This document shows, piece by piece, positions 35,260-45,608 of a DNA stretch of 64,000 nucleotides. The first letter of the stretch is position 1. The number at the start of each line of letters is the position of its first letter. A program made the position numbers and the translations under genes. The stretch covers positions 1-64,000 of the forward strand of contig NZ_JBPWOA010000006.1 of NCBI RefSeq assembly GCF_051781005.1, given 5' to 3'. Origin of the DNA: Anabaena sp051781005. GTDB taxonomy: Bacteria > Cyanobacteriota > Cyanobacteriia > Cyanobacteriales > Nostocaceae. Under the pieces are notes generated by a model. It saw only the letters and a program-made list of their open reading frames with translations, did no database searches and was not told where the DNA came from.

Positions 35260-37491
35260 TTGCATAATTCGTTTTTTAAACGCAGCAACTCGCAAATATT
35301 AAACGCAGTAATTCAGAAATTTTCTCTGTGTTACTCTGCGCTTACCTTAGCGTTACTCTGCGTTTTACTCCTTTTTCCTCTCCCAGCTTTTGCAGCACAA
35401 CCAGAACGCACCCCTTTAACTCTGGAACTATTACAAGAACGACTAAAGACACCCACACTCCGAGAAGGTAATTTAACAGTAGATTTACGGGAAATGGTAA
35501 TTGATTTACGACCAGAAAACTCCAGTTTCCGGGATAGTTTTTATAAGTTTGTGCGAAAAGAACTACAAAAGACTGGGACAAAACCTGTGGGTTTAGATTT
35601 AAGTTATTCTTTAGTTCAAGGAGATTTTATAGGTAGTGACTTGGGTTTAAGAACACCTCTTTATGCACAAGCCATAGCACCAATTTTTACAGCGATAGAA
35701 CAAGAACAATTAGAACGTCTCCGTTTGGTATGTTTGCAATCATTATCAATAGCTTTCCCTAATTCTAAAGACTGTAAATCACTTTTAGGAACTCTATCAA
35801 CTACTTCCAGCGAAATTGCTGTTTTTCGTGGTGCTTTGACTTTGGTGGAAACTCGCTTTAATGGTGAAGTACAATTTCCTCATACATTTTTTCTTCAGTC
35901 TATAGATGCTGAAAATGCAACTTTTTTCAAAGCTACTAACTGGAATGAAACTAGATTTGGTCGTCCTGTAAGTTTTGATGCTGCTTCTTTTATCCAAGCA
36001 AGCAATTTTCAAGGTAGTATTTTTTTTGATAAAGCTAATTTCCGGAAAGCTAAATTTCAAGAATCTGTGGATTTTCAAGGTGATTTCTTTGTTAAAAATG
36101 CTAATTTTAATCAAGCAAAGTTTAAACAATTAGTTAAATTTAATAATAGTTTGTGGCAAGAAGATGCTGATTTTTCTGGTGTTAGCTTCGTAAATTCAGC
36201 ACAATTTAATAAAGCTAATTTTAATCAGTTTGTTTTTTTTAAAGAGGCAACTTTTGAAAAAGATATCATTTTCAGAGAAACCCAATTTAACCAATCTGTA
36301 AATTTTCATGGTGCAAGCATTCTTAATCAAGCTGATTTTAGCGATGTGAGATTTGGTAATGCAGCATTTTTAAATATACCTGGTTTGAATTTCAATTCTA
36401 ATCAAGCAAAAATTTTAGGAAATCCTGGTGAAATTGGTAATAAATTTTCTGTGCCGACATTACAAGGTAATCAAAACATTTTACGAAATTTGGGACAAAA
36501 TTTCCGTCAACAGCAACAAGTTGCTGATGCTAATCAGTTAGAATACCTAAAACAACGACTAAAATTAATAGAATTAAGTCATAATTTAGTAGCTATAAAT
36601 ATTAATAATGCTTCTATCTCCAGTTTAATTAATTTGGGTTTTTCTCCCACTCAAGGACAAGCAATTAGAGAACGACGTGAGATCAAAGCGTTTCGCAATA
36701 GTAGTGAGTTATTAACTTTAGCAGATATTGATTTAGACACCTATGATAAATTAAGCGATCGCTTGCTTGCAAGTGAACCACTCTCTCTGAGTATGTGGCT
36801 AATTCAAGCTTTTAACTGGTTGTTATTGAGTGTACTGTTGTTGCTGAGTGGCTATGGGACTAACTTCTGGTTAGTATTTGGTGTGGGAGGATTAGCGATC
36901 GCATATTTTGGGTTACTATTTTGGTTAATAGACCGTTACCGTCGGCTGCGTCCTGTACCCATTATTCCTTCATATTACGAAACTATTTCCATACTGACTA
37001 GTTTTAGCTGTTTAACTTCCTTAAGCTTATTAGCAGTCTTTCGTAATACTGAACAACCTTGGCTGACATTAGGATGTCTTTTTATGATTATTGTTCCTGT
37101 TCCATTAACTTTAATATGGCGACTTTATCAACAGGGGCGTTATCATGATTTAATGAATTTTTCCTATTTTACAGAAGACGGAACTTTACGACAATTAAGA
37201 TTATTAATTGGACGTTTACCAGTAATACCAAGAAATCCGACATTTCGAGAAAGATATATGCCTTTATTATGGAATCGGCGTTGGAATTGGCTCAACTACT
37301 ATGACTTTAGTCTGAATAATCTAGTGCGATTAGGATTTAACGATATTCGCCTCAGAGATGAACACCTTCCTGGTATTATTGCCTCACTTGCTTGGTATCA
37401 ATGGAGTTTAGGTTTACTTTACATTACCTTAGTTTTGTGGACTCTCTCCCGCACAATTCCGGGATTAAATTTGCTAATTTATTTAAAATAA
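35260..37491 (+). CDS. Exported pentapeptide-repeat membrane protein with HhH domain
   Basis: A 743-aa protein, start TTG at 35260, 5 bp after the MDR gene. A signal peptide (about 1-46) ends PLPAFAAQPE. Residues about 190-370 form A(N/D)F-type pentapeptide repeats (ANFRKAKFQESVDF, ANFNQAKFKQLVKF, ADFSGVSFVNSAQF), which fold as a right-handed beta-helix. A helix-hairpin-helix segment (INNASISSLINLGFSPTQGQ, about 445-510) resembles ComEA-type repeats. The C-terminal third has four to five membrane helices (LIQAFNWLLLSVLLLLSGYG and later). This combination is unusual; I know no function. The signal peptide codons coincide with an intergenic-type repeat. Confidence 0.82.
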   Translation: MHNSFFKRSNSQILNAVIQKFSLCYSALTLALLCVLLLFPLPAFAAQPERTPLTLELLQERLKTPTLREGNLTVDLREMVIDLRPENSSFRDSFYKFVRKELQKTGTKPVGLDLSYSLVQGDFIGSDLGLRTPLYAQAIAPIFTAIEQEQLERLRLVCLQSLSIAFPNSKDCKSLLGTLSTTSSEIAVFRGALTLVETRFNGEVQFPHTFFLQSIDAENATFFKATNWNETRFGRPVSFDAASFIQASNFQGSIFFDKANFRKAKFQESVDFQGDFFVKNANFNQAKFKQLVKFNNSLWQEDADFSGVSFVNSAQFNKANFNQFVFFKEATFEKDIIFRETQFNQSVNFHGASILNQADFSDVRFGNAAFLNIPGLNFNSNQAKILGNPGEIGNKFSVPTLQGNQNILRNLGQNFRQQQQVADANQLEYLKQRLKLIELSHNLVAININNASISSLINLGFSPTQGQAIRERREIKAFRNSSELLTLADIDLDTYDKLSDRLLASEPLSLSMWLIQAFNWLLLSVLLLLSGYGTNFWLVFGVGGLAIAYFGLLFWLIDRYRRLRPVPIIPSYYETISILTSFSCLTSLSLLAVFRNTEQPWLTLGCLFMIIVPVPLTLIWRLYQQGRYHDLMNFSYFTEDGTLRQLRLLIGRLPVIPRNPTFRERYMPLLWNRRWNWLNYYDFSLNNLVRLGFNDIRLRDEHLPGIIASLAWYQWSLGLLYITLVLWTLSRTIPGLNLLIYLK
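35325..35375. repeat. TCTGCG-type repeat coding for a signal peptide core
   Basis: Units of the type TTACTCTGCG-CTTACCTTAGCG-TTACTCTGCG recur within about 45 bp. A closely similar sequence in inverted orientation lies in an intergenic spacer at 53623-53655 (ACGCAGAGGTTAACGC, GTACGCAGAG). Here it is read as SLCYSALTLALLCVLLL. Confidence 0.6.
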
Positions 37492-37516
37492 TTTCTCAAA
37501 TAATTTCTGCAACAAG

Positions 37517-37550
37517 ACGCAAAGACATAAAAACCTTTACGCCTTTGCGT
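37517..37550. terminator. Possible bidirectional terminator between convergent genes
   Basis: Eight-base arms ACGCAAAG (37517-37524) and CTTTGCGT (37543-37550) between the converging pentapeptide-protein and ilvH genes. No long T-run; also related to the ACGCAAAG-type interspersed repeat. Confidence 0.4.
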
Positions 37551-37573
37551 GAGGCTTATTGTCGCATTGACAG

Positions 37574-38092
37574 CTAAACCTTTGCTTCCAAAGATTTAAG
37601 CAATTCAGTATTGACACCCGATTCACGAGGTAGAGAAATTTTACCAGTACGGGCTATTTCTCTCAGACCAAATTTTTGCAACACTTGGACGATCGCTACC
37701 ATTTTACCAGGATCTCCCACAACTTCCAAAGTCAGAGAATCTTCTGCCACATCCACAACCCTAGCTCGGAAAATCTGAGATATTTCAATTACTTCTGCGC
37801 GACTGCTGCTAGTAGCATTCACTTTCAAAAGCATCAATTCTCTCTCTACACAAGGAGTTTCGGTAATATCCTGTACTTTGAGGACATTAACCAACTTGTA
37901 TAATTGTTTGGTAAGTTGCTCGATGACGCGATCGTCTCCAGGTACAACCATTGTAATTCGGGAAACACCTCCCTGTTCAGCAGGGCCAACAGCAAGGCTT
38001 TCAATATTAAAGCCACGACGAGCAAATAAACTGGAAATACGGGAGAGAACCCCCGCTTCATCTTCTACAAGAACGGAAAGAGTATGTTTCAT
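37574..38092 (-). CDS. ilvH: Acetolactate synthase small subunit
   Basis: A 172-aa regulatory subunit of acetohydroxyacid synthase, which starts branched-chain amino acid synthesis. The N-terminal ACT domain is complete (HTLSVLVEDEAGVLSRISSLFARRGFNI in two steps, then GVSRITMVV), and the C-terminal domain follows (RELMLLKVNA, DVAEDSLTLEVVGDPGKM, IARTGKISLPR). The ACT domains bind valine for feedback control of the large subunit, which is not in this window. It stands alone on the minus strand, convergent with the gene at 35260 and divergent from the BON gene. Confidence 0.95.
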   Translation of the reverse strand: MKHTLSVLVEDEAGVLSRISSLFARRGFNIESLAVGPAEQGGVSRITMVVPGDDRVIEQLTKQLYKLVNVLKVQDITETPCVERELMLLKVNATSSSRAEVIEISQIFRARVVDVAEDSLTLEVVGDPGKMVAIVQVLQKFGLREIARTGKISLPRESGVNTELLKSLEAKV

Positions 38093-38355
38093 TTCGCCAA
38101 CACAGGCTAGGGGAGATGAGATTAACGCAGACCTGAACTCATGGCTGCGCTAGACTTACTACCACACTGAATTTTCGGTCTAATCCCTGATTGTAACGTA
38201 TTTTTTGCATCCTGAGATAAAAGTTAGGCAAAAATCATACTCTTAACTCAAAATTGTCTTGAGTACATATCCTATCAACGGTAGATGCAATTTTTTTATT
38301 CAAATTCTATACTCGGCTAATATAAAACCCTCAACAAAATAGGAGAAAAGCGTTT

Positions 38356-38709
38356 ATGAGTTGGTTAAAAAGACTTTTTGGCATGGAAAAGCCGGAAAAT
38401 GCACAAGTAAATCCCACTCCGCAACCAGTACCACAAGCTGCGGCTACTGCAACTCAAACCATCCCTCCAGAACGTCTGGGATTAAGCGGAGAATACGACG
38501 AAAGCGGTTTAGCCAAACGGGTAGCATTGGCTTTTGATCAAGATCCCCAACTTGATGACGTTGATACCCTTTGGGTGGCTCAGACGGGAAGTAAAGTGGT
38601 ACTAAAAGGCAAAGTTCCCAGTCAGGATATTCTTAATAAGATGATGGCTGTGGCTAATTCTGTAAATGGCTCTACATCTGTAGATACTACTCAAGTAGAA
38701 GTCGGCTAG
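38356..38709 (+). CDS. BON-domain protein
   Basis: A 117-aa protein with a Pro/Gln/Ala-rich linker (about 18-40) followed by one BON domain (about 48-115: LAKRVALAFDQDPQLDDVDTL, KVVLKGKVPSQDILNKM, VNGSTSVDTTQVEV). BON domains bind phospholipids or other envelope partners. There is no signal peptide, so it is probably cytoplasmic or peripheral. AGGAG stands 9 bp before the ATG. Monocistronic, divergent from ilvH. Confidence 0.82.
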   Translation: MSWLKRLFGMEKPENAQVNPTPQPVPQAAATATQTIPPERLGLSGEYDESGLAKRVALAFDQDPQLDDVDTLWVAQTGSKVVLKGKVPSQDILNKMMAVANSVNGSTSVDTTQVEVG

Positions 38710-38764
38710 TTCAAAAAGCTAAAAAAGATGGGTGAAAGCAGGGGTTTTTGCCAACACTCAAAAC

Positions 38765-39748
38765 TCAGCACTCAACCCAGTTTCGCTCAATCCAATCCAA
38801 AATTAATTGGTTCACTTGTTCTGGAGATTCATCTTGGGGACAGTGACCCACATTTTCTAGATGTAACAGTTCTAATTTCTCATTATAGCGAGCGAATTCA
38901 CTAGCCAATATAGGGGGAACAAATAGATCTTTTTTTCCCCAAATCAATAACATCGGAATTGTCAAGTTTGGTAATATTTTCTTGACACTAGTACTGAAAT
39001 TCACACCAATTGAAGCTTTGAAGAGGGCGATAAAAGCACGGGTAGAACCCCTGTCTTGAGGAGGCCCTGCCAAAATATCTATAAGTTCGTCCGTGATAGC
39101 TTCTGGATTAGCATAAGCAAGACCAGCCCAGCGTCGTAGCACACTTGGTCGCCGTATCAAGTTAAAAAGAGGTTTGAGGAGTAGAGGAGAAGCAATAATA
39201 CTTTTAATTCCTCTCACAACTGGGTGTAAAAAAACGGGAAGGAGTTCTAATTCCAAAGTCGGATCTGGCAAACTCATCATCACTATACCCTTTACCATAT
39301 CAGGATGGGCAGCCGCTGCAAATAAGGCAATTAGCGAACCGATGGAATTGCCTACTAATATTACTGGTTGACGGATAAATGATTTCCAAAAATCATAAAC
39401 CTGTTCTACCCAAAGTTCGACGCTGTAATTAACAGGGGCTTTTTCTGAAGCGCCAAAACCCAGCATATCTAAAGCGTAAACGGTATGATATGCTCCCAAA
39501 ACTTCTAAATTATGTCGCCAATGACCAATGGAAGCTCCAAAGCCGTGTAACAAAATTAGAGGTGTGCTTTGATGGTTTTGTGCAAGGATACGATTTGTTT
39601 CAGATAAGCCTTTTTTCTCTCTATCTGCCTGATCTAATCCGAATTTATTACGTATATAAGTATAGCGAATTTGCCAACCTCGCCAAACCCAATCCCTTTG
39701 ATTACCAACTCGTTGTTGCCAAGATGCTGTAGTCACATATGCCTCCAA
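38765..39748 (-). CDS. Alpha/beta hydrolase
   Basis: A 327-aa alpha/beta-hydrolase-fold protein. The oxyanion region is LLHGFGASIGHWRHN, the nucleophile elbow is VGNSIGSLIALFAAA with the catalytic Ser, the acid is likely in GKKDLFVPP and the catalytic His is in ENVGHCPQDESPE. Cyanobacteria and plants have related chlorophyll-dephytylase-like or hydroxynitrile-lyase-like hydrolases, so a lipid or pigment ester substrate is plausible but not shown. Monocistronic on the minus strand, with its start 354 bp from the divergent infC gene. Confidence 0.85.
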   Translation of the reverse strand: MEAYVTTASWQQRVGNQRDWVWRGWQIRYTYIRNKFGLDQADREKKGLSETNRILAQNHQSTPLILLHGFGASIGHWRHNLEVLGAYHTVYALDMLGFGASEKAPVNYSVELWVEQVYDFWKSFIRQPVILVGNSIGSLIALFAAAAHPDMVKGIVMMSLPDPTLELELLPVFLHPVVRGIKSIIASPLLLKPLFNLIRRPSVLRRWAGLAYANPEAITDELIDILAGPPQDRGSTRAFIALFKASIGVNFSTSVKKILPNLTIPMLLIWGKKDLFVPPILASEFARYNEKLELLHLENVGHCPQDESPEQVNQLILDWIERNWVEC

Positions 39749-40102
39749 GTTATTTTTATGTGTTACATTAGTTATAATTACTTGTATATTTAACTTGCCT
39801 GTGACAAATATGTGTTAATCGCATCAAATGTCAAGACATTGACGAATGATTGTAATAATAGTTAATATTAGCCAAAATTGTGTAATTTAGATTAACTATT
39901 GTAGGGAATTTATATCAAAGTGAGTAGAATAACAAATACAACAGAATATGCAACTATTGTATGGATTAGCTACCATAAATATAGAGACTCATTTTTTCAG
40001 TTTTGAGTCATCCCCGAACTTTGCCTATTTGGGCATACTAAATAAAACTAAGTAAATCAAGTCCAATCCAAATCCTTAACTAAAGAGCTCCCAAAAATCA
40101 TA
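39749..40102. other. Divergent promoter region, hydrolase / infC
   Basis: No gene. AT-rich, expected to hold two outward promoters. I do not see an obvious IF3-type attenuator or conserved operator. Confidence 0.4.
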
Positions 40103-40636
40103 ATGCCTGTGATTGAGAAAAAAAGAACTCGCGATCTGCCCCAAATTAACGAACGGATTCGCTTCCCGAAAATTCGGGTCATTGACACCGATGGTGCCCA
40201 ACTGGGTATTATGCCGCCGCAGGAAGCGCTGCAACTAGCAGAAGACAAAGAGCTAGATTTGGTGCTACTCAGTGACAAAGCTGATCCGCCTGTATGTCGA
40301 ATCATGGACTATGGGAAATATAAATTTGAGCAGGAAAAAAAGGCGCGGGAAGCCCGGAAGAAGCAGCACACGGCTGACGTGAAGGAAGTGAAGATGCGCT
40401 ACAAGATAGAAGAACACGACTATCTGGTGCGCGTCAAGCAAGCAGAACGCTTTCTCAAAGATGGTGATAAAGTCAAAGCCACTGTGATGTTCCGGGGTCG
40501 AGAAATTCAACACAGTGACTTAGCGGAGACTTTACTTAAGCGTATGGCAACTGACCTAGATGCGTTGGGTGAAGTACAGCAAGCGCCAAAAAAAGAAGGG
40601 CGAAATATGATGATGCTGATCTCACCCAAGAAGTAA
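40103..40636 (+). CDS. infC: Translation initiation factor IF-3
   Basis: A 177-aa protein with both IF-3 domains: N-terminal (INERIRFPKIRVIDTDGAQLG, LVLLSDKADPPVCRIMDYGKY) and C-terminal (KEVKMRYKIEEHDYLVR, VMFRGREIQHSDLAETLL), joined by a Lys-rich linker. It binds the 30S subunit and proof-reads start codon choice. The start here is a normal ATG rather than the rare AUU used for autoregulation in enterobacteria. It is not followed by rpmI-rplT, so it stands apart from the classical operon. Confidence 0.96.
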   Translation: MPVIEKKRTRDLPQINERIRFPKIRVIDTDGAQLGIMPPQEALQLAEDKELDLVLLSDKADPPVCRIMDYGKYKFEQEKKAREARKKQHTADVKEVKMRYKIEEHDYLVRVKQAERFLKDGDKVKATVMFRGREIQHSDLAETLLKRMATDLDALGEVQQAPKKEGRNMMMLISPKK

Positions 40637-40769
40637 GCTCAAGAATGGATAGAGGGGATGGGGGTTCTATATAGATACCAAGATGGGAAAAATAGGGTAA
40701 GTTTAATCAGTCCCCAGCCCCAAGTCGCCATTCCCCAGTCCCTGCCCTGTAAATTTATCTAAAACCGAT

Positions 40770-40819
40770 AGTCCTGACAGCTGAGTGGGAAAGATAATAC
40801 TCAGATGTTCAGGACTTTT
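40770..40819 (+). terminator. Stem-loop with T-tail, infC to MFS-HEAT spacer
   Basis: AGTCCTGACA pairs with TGTTCAGGACT with one bulged base; an inner GAGT/ACTC pair extends it, and TTTT follows at 40816. It lies 134 bp after infC and 69 bp before the next gene, so it could end infC transcription or sit in the leader of the next gene. Confidence 0.5.
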
Positions 40820-40887
40820 GCTATTCAGTAACTGTTATCCTGATTACTTGGCTGTTGCGCTGTGATTACCCCAGAAATTAAAACTGC

Positions 40888-43800
40888 ATGGAAGTTAAAA
40901 ATCATTGGTTGACTACCAATAGAGGCGCTCTGGCAAGATTGCTGAAGTGGGTAAATCTCCGACCTGAGGAAGTTGAACGCACTTGGATGATGTTTGCCTT
41001 CTACACCATTGTATCTGTAGGATTGCGGTGGGCTGAAGATAGCACTGTGGCAATGTTTTTAGATGAATATGGTGCGGGAAAACTTCCCTGGATTTATATC
41101 GCTAGTGCAGTCACAGGGGCTGGGTTGGTGGTTTTATATTCTTGGTTACAAAAGGTTTTTCCCCTGCGGGCGGTGATTGTGGCGATCGCACCGGGAATGG
41201 TCATGCCTTTATTATTATTAGTAGCCTTGCGTTGGGGCATACACATTCCCTATTTGGCAGTAATTATCATCTTTCTGCTGAGGTTATGGGTAGATGCCTG
41301 TTACGTAGTCAATGACCTTAACACCTCTATTGTCGCTAATCAACTATTCAACATTCGGGAAATTAAGCGCACTTACCCATTAGTTAGTAGTGGTATATTA
41401 GTAGCCGATGTCATTAGTGGCTTTAGTTTGCCTTGGTTACTCAAATTCGCTGACCTCAATACAGTCATTCTCATCGCTTCTATTGTCGTTCTCTTAGGTT
41501 CAGGAATTTTATTTTATTTAACTTATAAATATCCCACCTCTTTCCCCCATACCCCACAACGGCATATTACCGAAGAACAAGCCTCTCGACACCGCCGCCT
41601 AGAAACTCCACTGAAACGCTATGTTTGGCAGTTATTCGCCTTTTTTGCCCTGCTGCAAGTCATTGGCTTGTTAATAGATTTTCAGTATCTGCGCGAACTC
41701 AATTCCAATTTAAGTCAACAAGAACTTGCCGGCTTCTTGGGTGTGTTTGGTGGCATTGTGGGACTATGTGAATTAGTTACCCAGTGGTTTATTTCTAGCC
41801 GATTGATTGAAAAAGTGGGTGTGTTTTTCACAGCTGCACTCTTACCAATTACTGTTGGCTTTTTATTACCAGGGATCATCTCTCTGCTGAATTTATTTCC
41901 GTCCATTGAACAACCTGGATTTTTCTGGGGTTTAATTAGTCTCAAATTTTGTGATGAACTGCTGCGTTATACCTTTGTGATTAGTAGCGGTCCGGCACTT
42001 TACCAACCGATTCCTGAGCGGATTCGCAGCCGGATGCAGGCCTTATCAAGTGGCACAGCCGAAGCGATCGCATCTGGTGTCACAGGATTAGTAATTTTTG
42101 GAACCATCTTCATCTCGCAAAAATATATCCCTGAACCACTACAAAAGTGGGTATTAATCGGCGAAACAGTGATTGTCGCTGCCACCTGTTTAAAAGTAGT
42201 CTGGGAATTGCGATCGCGCTATGTTGACGTATTAGTCTTAAGTGCAGAACGAGGCGGACTAAGTGCTGCCACCGTGGGCTTGCGAGCCTTCAAACAGGGA
42301 ATAGTTAAAGCTTTAGTCGAAAAAGGTAGTACAGCCGATAAAAGCTCTTGTTTGGAACTTTTAACCCAAATTGATCTGCCAGGATCAGGAGAAGTTTTAG
42401 CACCCTTACTAGTTAAGTTACCCCCAGATTTACAAGCCCAAAGTCTAGAAATCATGCTTCTTGCAGGTGCAAATCCTCTCTATGTCCCTGATGTTCGTTT
42501 CTTGTTAGACCAACCCCAAGCAACAGTTGATCCTGAAGTGTTCGCTCTAGCGATGCGTTACGTTTGGCTGGCTGGAGTCAATCCTGATTTAAGCCTATTA
42601 GAAGATTACCTGCAACCAAAACACCATGCACTTATCCGCGCCACAGCCGCAGCTTTGCTCTTGCGTCAAGGAACACCTATGCAAAAGCTGGCAGCTACTA
42701 AAACCATGCGCCTAATGCTAACTCATAAGCAAGAAAGAGAGCGGGTAAATGGAGTCCGAGCGCTCAGAGAAGCAATCTATTTACAAGCACTGCGGATTCA
42801 TATCCCCAACTTATTGCAAGATGACTCATTACGGGTACGCTGTGCAGTATTAGAAATGATTACTGCTACTCGTTTAGAAGAGTACTATCCCGCACTCTTA
42901 GCAGCACTCTATTACAAATCAACTCGGACGACAGCCATGCAATGCCTAGTAAGCATGGAAAATGAAGCTCTCCCAATGTTGTTGAAACTAGCTACCAATA
43001 TTTACAAACCGGAAGTAGTGCGAATGTACGCTTGGCGTACCATTGCTCAAATCGGCACCCTCGAAGCCATAGAAACTTTATGGCTACATTTAGAAACATC
43101 CTGGGGTACTAATAGGGACTATATCCTCCGCAGCTTACTAAAAATTCACCAACAACCAGGAAAAATCAGTGCTATAGATCAGTTCTATGAAAGTCGCGTC
43201 GAAGCTTTAGTTGAGCAAGAAATACGATTTCTTGGGGATATTTATGCCGCTTATCTAGACTTCCAAACACTAGACTCTCTAGAAAATTATCAAGGGAATG
43301 AAAGGCTATTGACCATTGGTAATTTACTGCAACGCGCACTCTTAGAATTAGAATTAGATGTCAAAGATAGGTTATTGCTGTTATTGAAGCTGCTTTACCC
43401 CGCAGAAAAGATGCAAGCCGCAGCTTTCAACCTCCAATCTCAGTCATTAGTCAATTTAGCACGGGGTTTAGAAATCCTAGATCACACTGTCAATTTGCCT
43501 TGTAAATCCCTGTTGTTGAACATTTTAGATCGACGACCAGAAGCAGAAAAGCTTAAGTATCTAGTTGATGCGGGATTTTGGCAATATGAAAATATTTCAG
43601 TCTCTGAGCGCCTTTATAAGCTGCTAACCAATGGTCATTTGCTCTCTGACTGGTGTTTAGCTTGCTGTTTTCATTTTTCTCAAGCTGCTTATATCCGACT
43701 CACAACTACGGTAATTTTGGCAAATTTGCGCCATCCTACAGGCTTCGTCAGAGAAGCGGTTATTTCATACTTGAGTGTAGTTTCCCGACGTGTTCTTCAA

Positions 43801-43895
43801 GAAATGCTCCCCCACTTGCAAACAGATCCGCACCCACTTGTGGTGACTCAAGTGAAAGAGTTGATAGCAAAATATCAAGATGGAATTCAGAAGTA

Positions 43896-43896
<1 letters not shown>
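40888..43896 (+). CDS. MFS/ATP-translocase-like membrane domain fused to HEAT repeats
   Basis: A 1002-aa protein. Residues about 25-445 contain some twelve membrane helices (e.g. WIYIASAVTGAGLVVLYSWL, LPITVGFLLPGIISLL), with features of the ATP:ADP antiporter-like branch of the major facilitator fold. Residues about 455-1000 are a large cytoplasmic alpha-solenoid of HEAT-like repeats (e.g. HALIRATAAALLLRQGTP, RVRCAVLEMITATRLEEYY, VREAVISYLSVVSRRVL). Similar fusions occur in cyanobacteria as conserved proteins of unknown function. The transported substrate is unknown; the solenoid may gate transport or recruit partners. Confidence 0.75.
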
Positions 43897-44007
<111 letters not shown>

Positions 44008-44036
44008 ATCAGTGTAGAACTTTACCATATCTTCTT

Positions 44037-45608
44037 ATGATGATTGAATCAGAAATAGGTGAGCAGATTATTGCAGCCAATCTCAAGCAATTTCTTTTGG
44101 TACTTTCAGTTTCATTAAGTGTGGCGACTTTACCGCAGATATTTAGTTGGTTTCGCCAAATACCTTATACATTACTATTGGTAATTGTTGGGTTGGGTTT
44201 AGCGATCGCTGATGTCCGTCTTGTCACCCTTTCCCCCGGCTTGATTTTGTTCATTTTCTTACCACCACTTTTATTTGAAGCCGCTTGGAATTTGCACTGG
44301 AAGGAACTAAAGCAGGATTTTTTCCCAATTTGCTTATATGCAGTCTTCGGAGTAGTCATTTCTATTCTTGGTGTAGCCATCGGCCTCAATCAACTAGCTG
44401 GAATTTCCCTCACCACAGCTTTACTAATCGGTGCTAGTCTATCGGCTACTGACCCAGTTTCTGTGACTGCATTGTTTCGAGAACTAGGAGTGGGTAAGCG
44501 TCTTGTCACCCTCATGGAAGGAGAAAGCCTCTTCAACGATGGCATGGCTGTAGTTGCTTTTGGTTTTTTGGTAGCCCTACCGCTAGGAAAAGTCCAATTG
44601 GGATTGCAACCTATTTTAATCGAGTTAATTACAGTCGTTGGTATCGGTGTAGCAGTCGGTAGTTTAATTGGGTTTGGTATCTCCTACCTTACCCAACGCT
44701 TCGATTTACCAATGGTGGAACAGTCGTTAACATTAGTTTCCGCTTATGGAACTTACTTAATTATTGAAGATTTAGGTGGTTCTGGAGTAATTGGAGTTGT
44801 CACCACAGGTTTAATTTTAGGTAACTTTGGTTCTCGTATCGGCATGAATCCCCGGACTCGGATTATTGTTTGCGAATTTTGGGAATTTTTGGCTTTCTTT
44901 GTCAACTCAATTGTCTTTTTATTGATTGGTGATCAAATTCGCTTTGCTAGTTTGCGAGAAAACTTGGGCATCATTTTTGTCACAGTCATAGCGATGATTA
45001 TCATGCGGGCATTAGCGATTTATATTCTGAGCTTTGTTAGCGCTAATATTACTAAATCAGAAATTTCTTTACCTGAGCAAACTATACTTTGGTGGGGTGG
45101 GTTACGTGGTTCTGTTTCCATTGCCCTGGCTTTAAGTGTACCAACAATTCTGCCAGAACGAGACAAAATCATCGCTACTGTATTTGGCGTAGTTTTGTTT
45201 ACTTTACTAGCACAGGGATTAACCATCAAACCTTTATTACAAAAGTTGAATTTATTGGGTGATGCTGGCCTCCGTGAGCAATACTTAGAATTATCTGCTC
45301 GGAATGTAGCTTTAGAGAGAGTTCTGCAACACCTCCAAGCAGATCAACGTCCGGGAATTGACCCTGAATTTTACCGTTATCAAGAAGCACTGATCAAAGG
45401 AGAAATTGATGATTTACAAGGGAAAATAGATCAGTTACAAAATGAATATCCTAATCTCAGGGAATTCTCTACTGAACAATTTCGGGGAGAATTACTCGCA
45501 ATTGAGGCAGATACTTATGCTGAATTTGTACGGTCTGGACGGTTAAATAAAGAACTTGCACCTATGCTACAAAATATTTTGCAGGCTGGGAAAGCACAGG
45601 CAAGTTAA
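44037..45608 (+). CDS. CPA1-family Na+/H+ antiporter
   Basis: A 523-aa cation/proton antiporter. The membrane domain (about 20-415) has the CPA1 hallmarks GASLSATDPVSVTALFRELG and EGESLFNDGMAVVAF with the essential ND pair, and WWGGLRGSVSIALALSVP. A cytoplasmic helical tail of about 100 residues follows (ERVLQHLQADQRP to the end). It exchanges Na+ or K+ for H+ at the plasma or thylakoid membrane. I start it at ATG 44037 (a second ATG follows at once); the open frame extends upstream through the heptamer repeat, which is not coding. Probably transcribed with the MFS-HEAT gene. Confidence 0.9.
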   Translation: MMIESEIGEQIIAANLKQFLLVLSVSLSVATLPQIFSWFRQIPYTLLLVIVGLGLAIADVRLVTLSPGLILFIFLPPLLFEAAWNLHWKELKQDFFPICLYAVFGVVISILGVAIGLNQLAGISLTTALLIGASLSATDPVSVTALFRELGVGKRLVTLMEGESLFNDGMAVVAFGFLVALPLGKVQLGLQPILIELITVVGIGVAVGSLIGFGISYLTQRFDLPMVEQSLTLVSAYGTYLIIEDLGGSGVIGVVTTGLILGNFGSRIGMNPRTRIIVCEFWEFLAFFVNSIVFLLIGDQIRFASLRENLGIIFVTVIAMIIMRALAIYILSFVSANITKSEISLPEQTILWWGGLRGSVSIALALSVPTILPERDKIIATVFGVVLFTLLAQGLTIKPLLQKLNLLGDAGLREQYLELSARNVALERVLQHLQADQRPGIDPEFYRYQEALIKGEIDDLQGKIDQLQNEYPNLREFSTEQFRGELLAIEADTYAEFVRSGRLNKELAPMLQNILQAGKAQAS

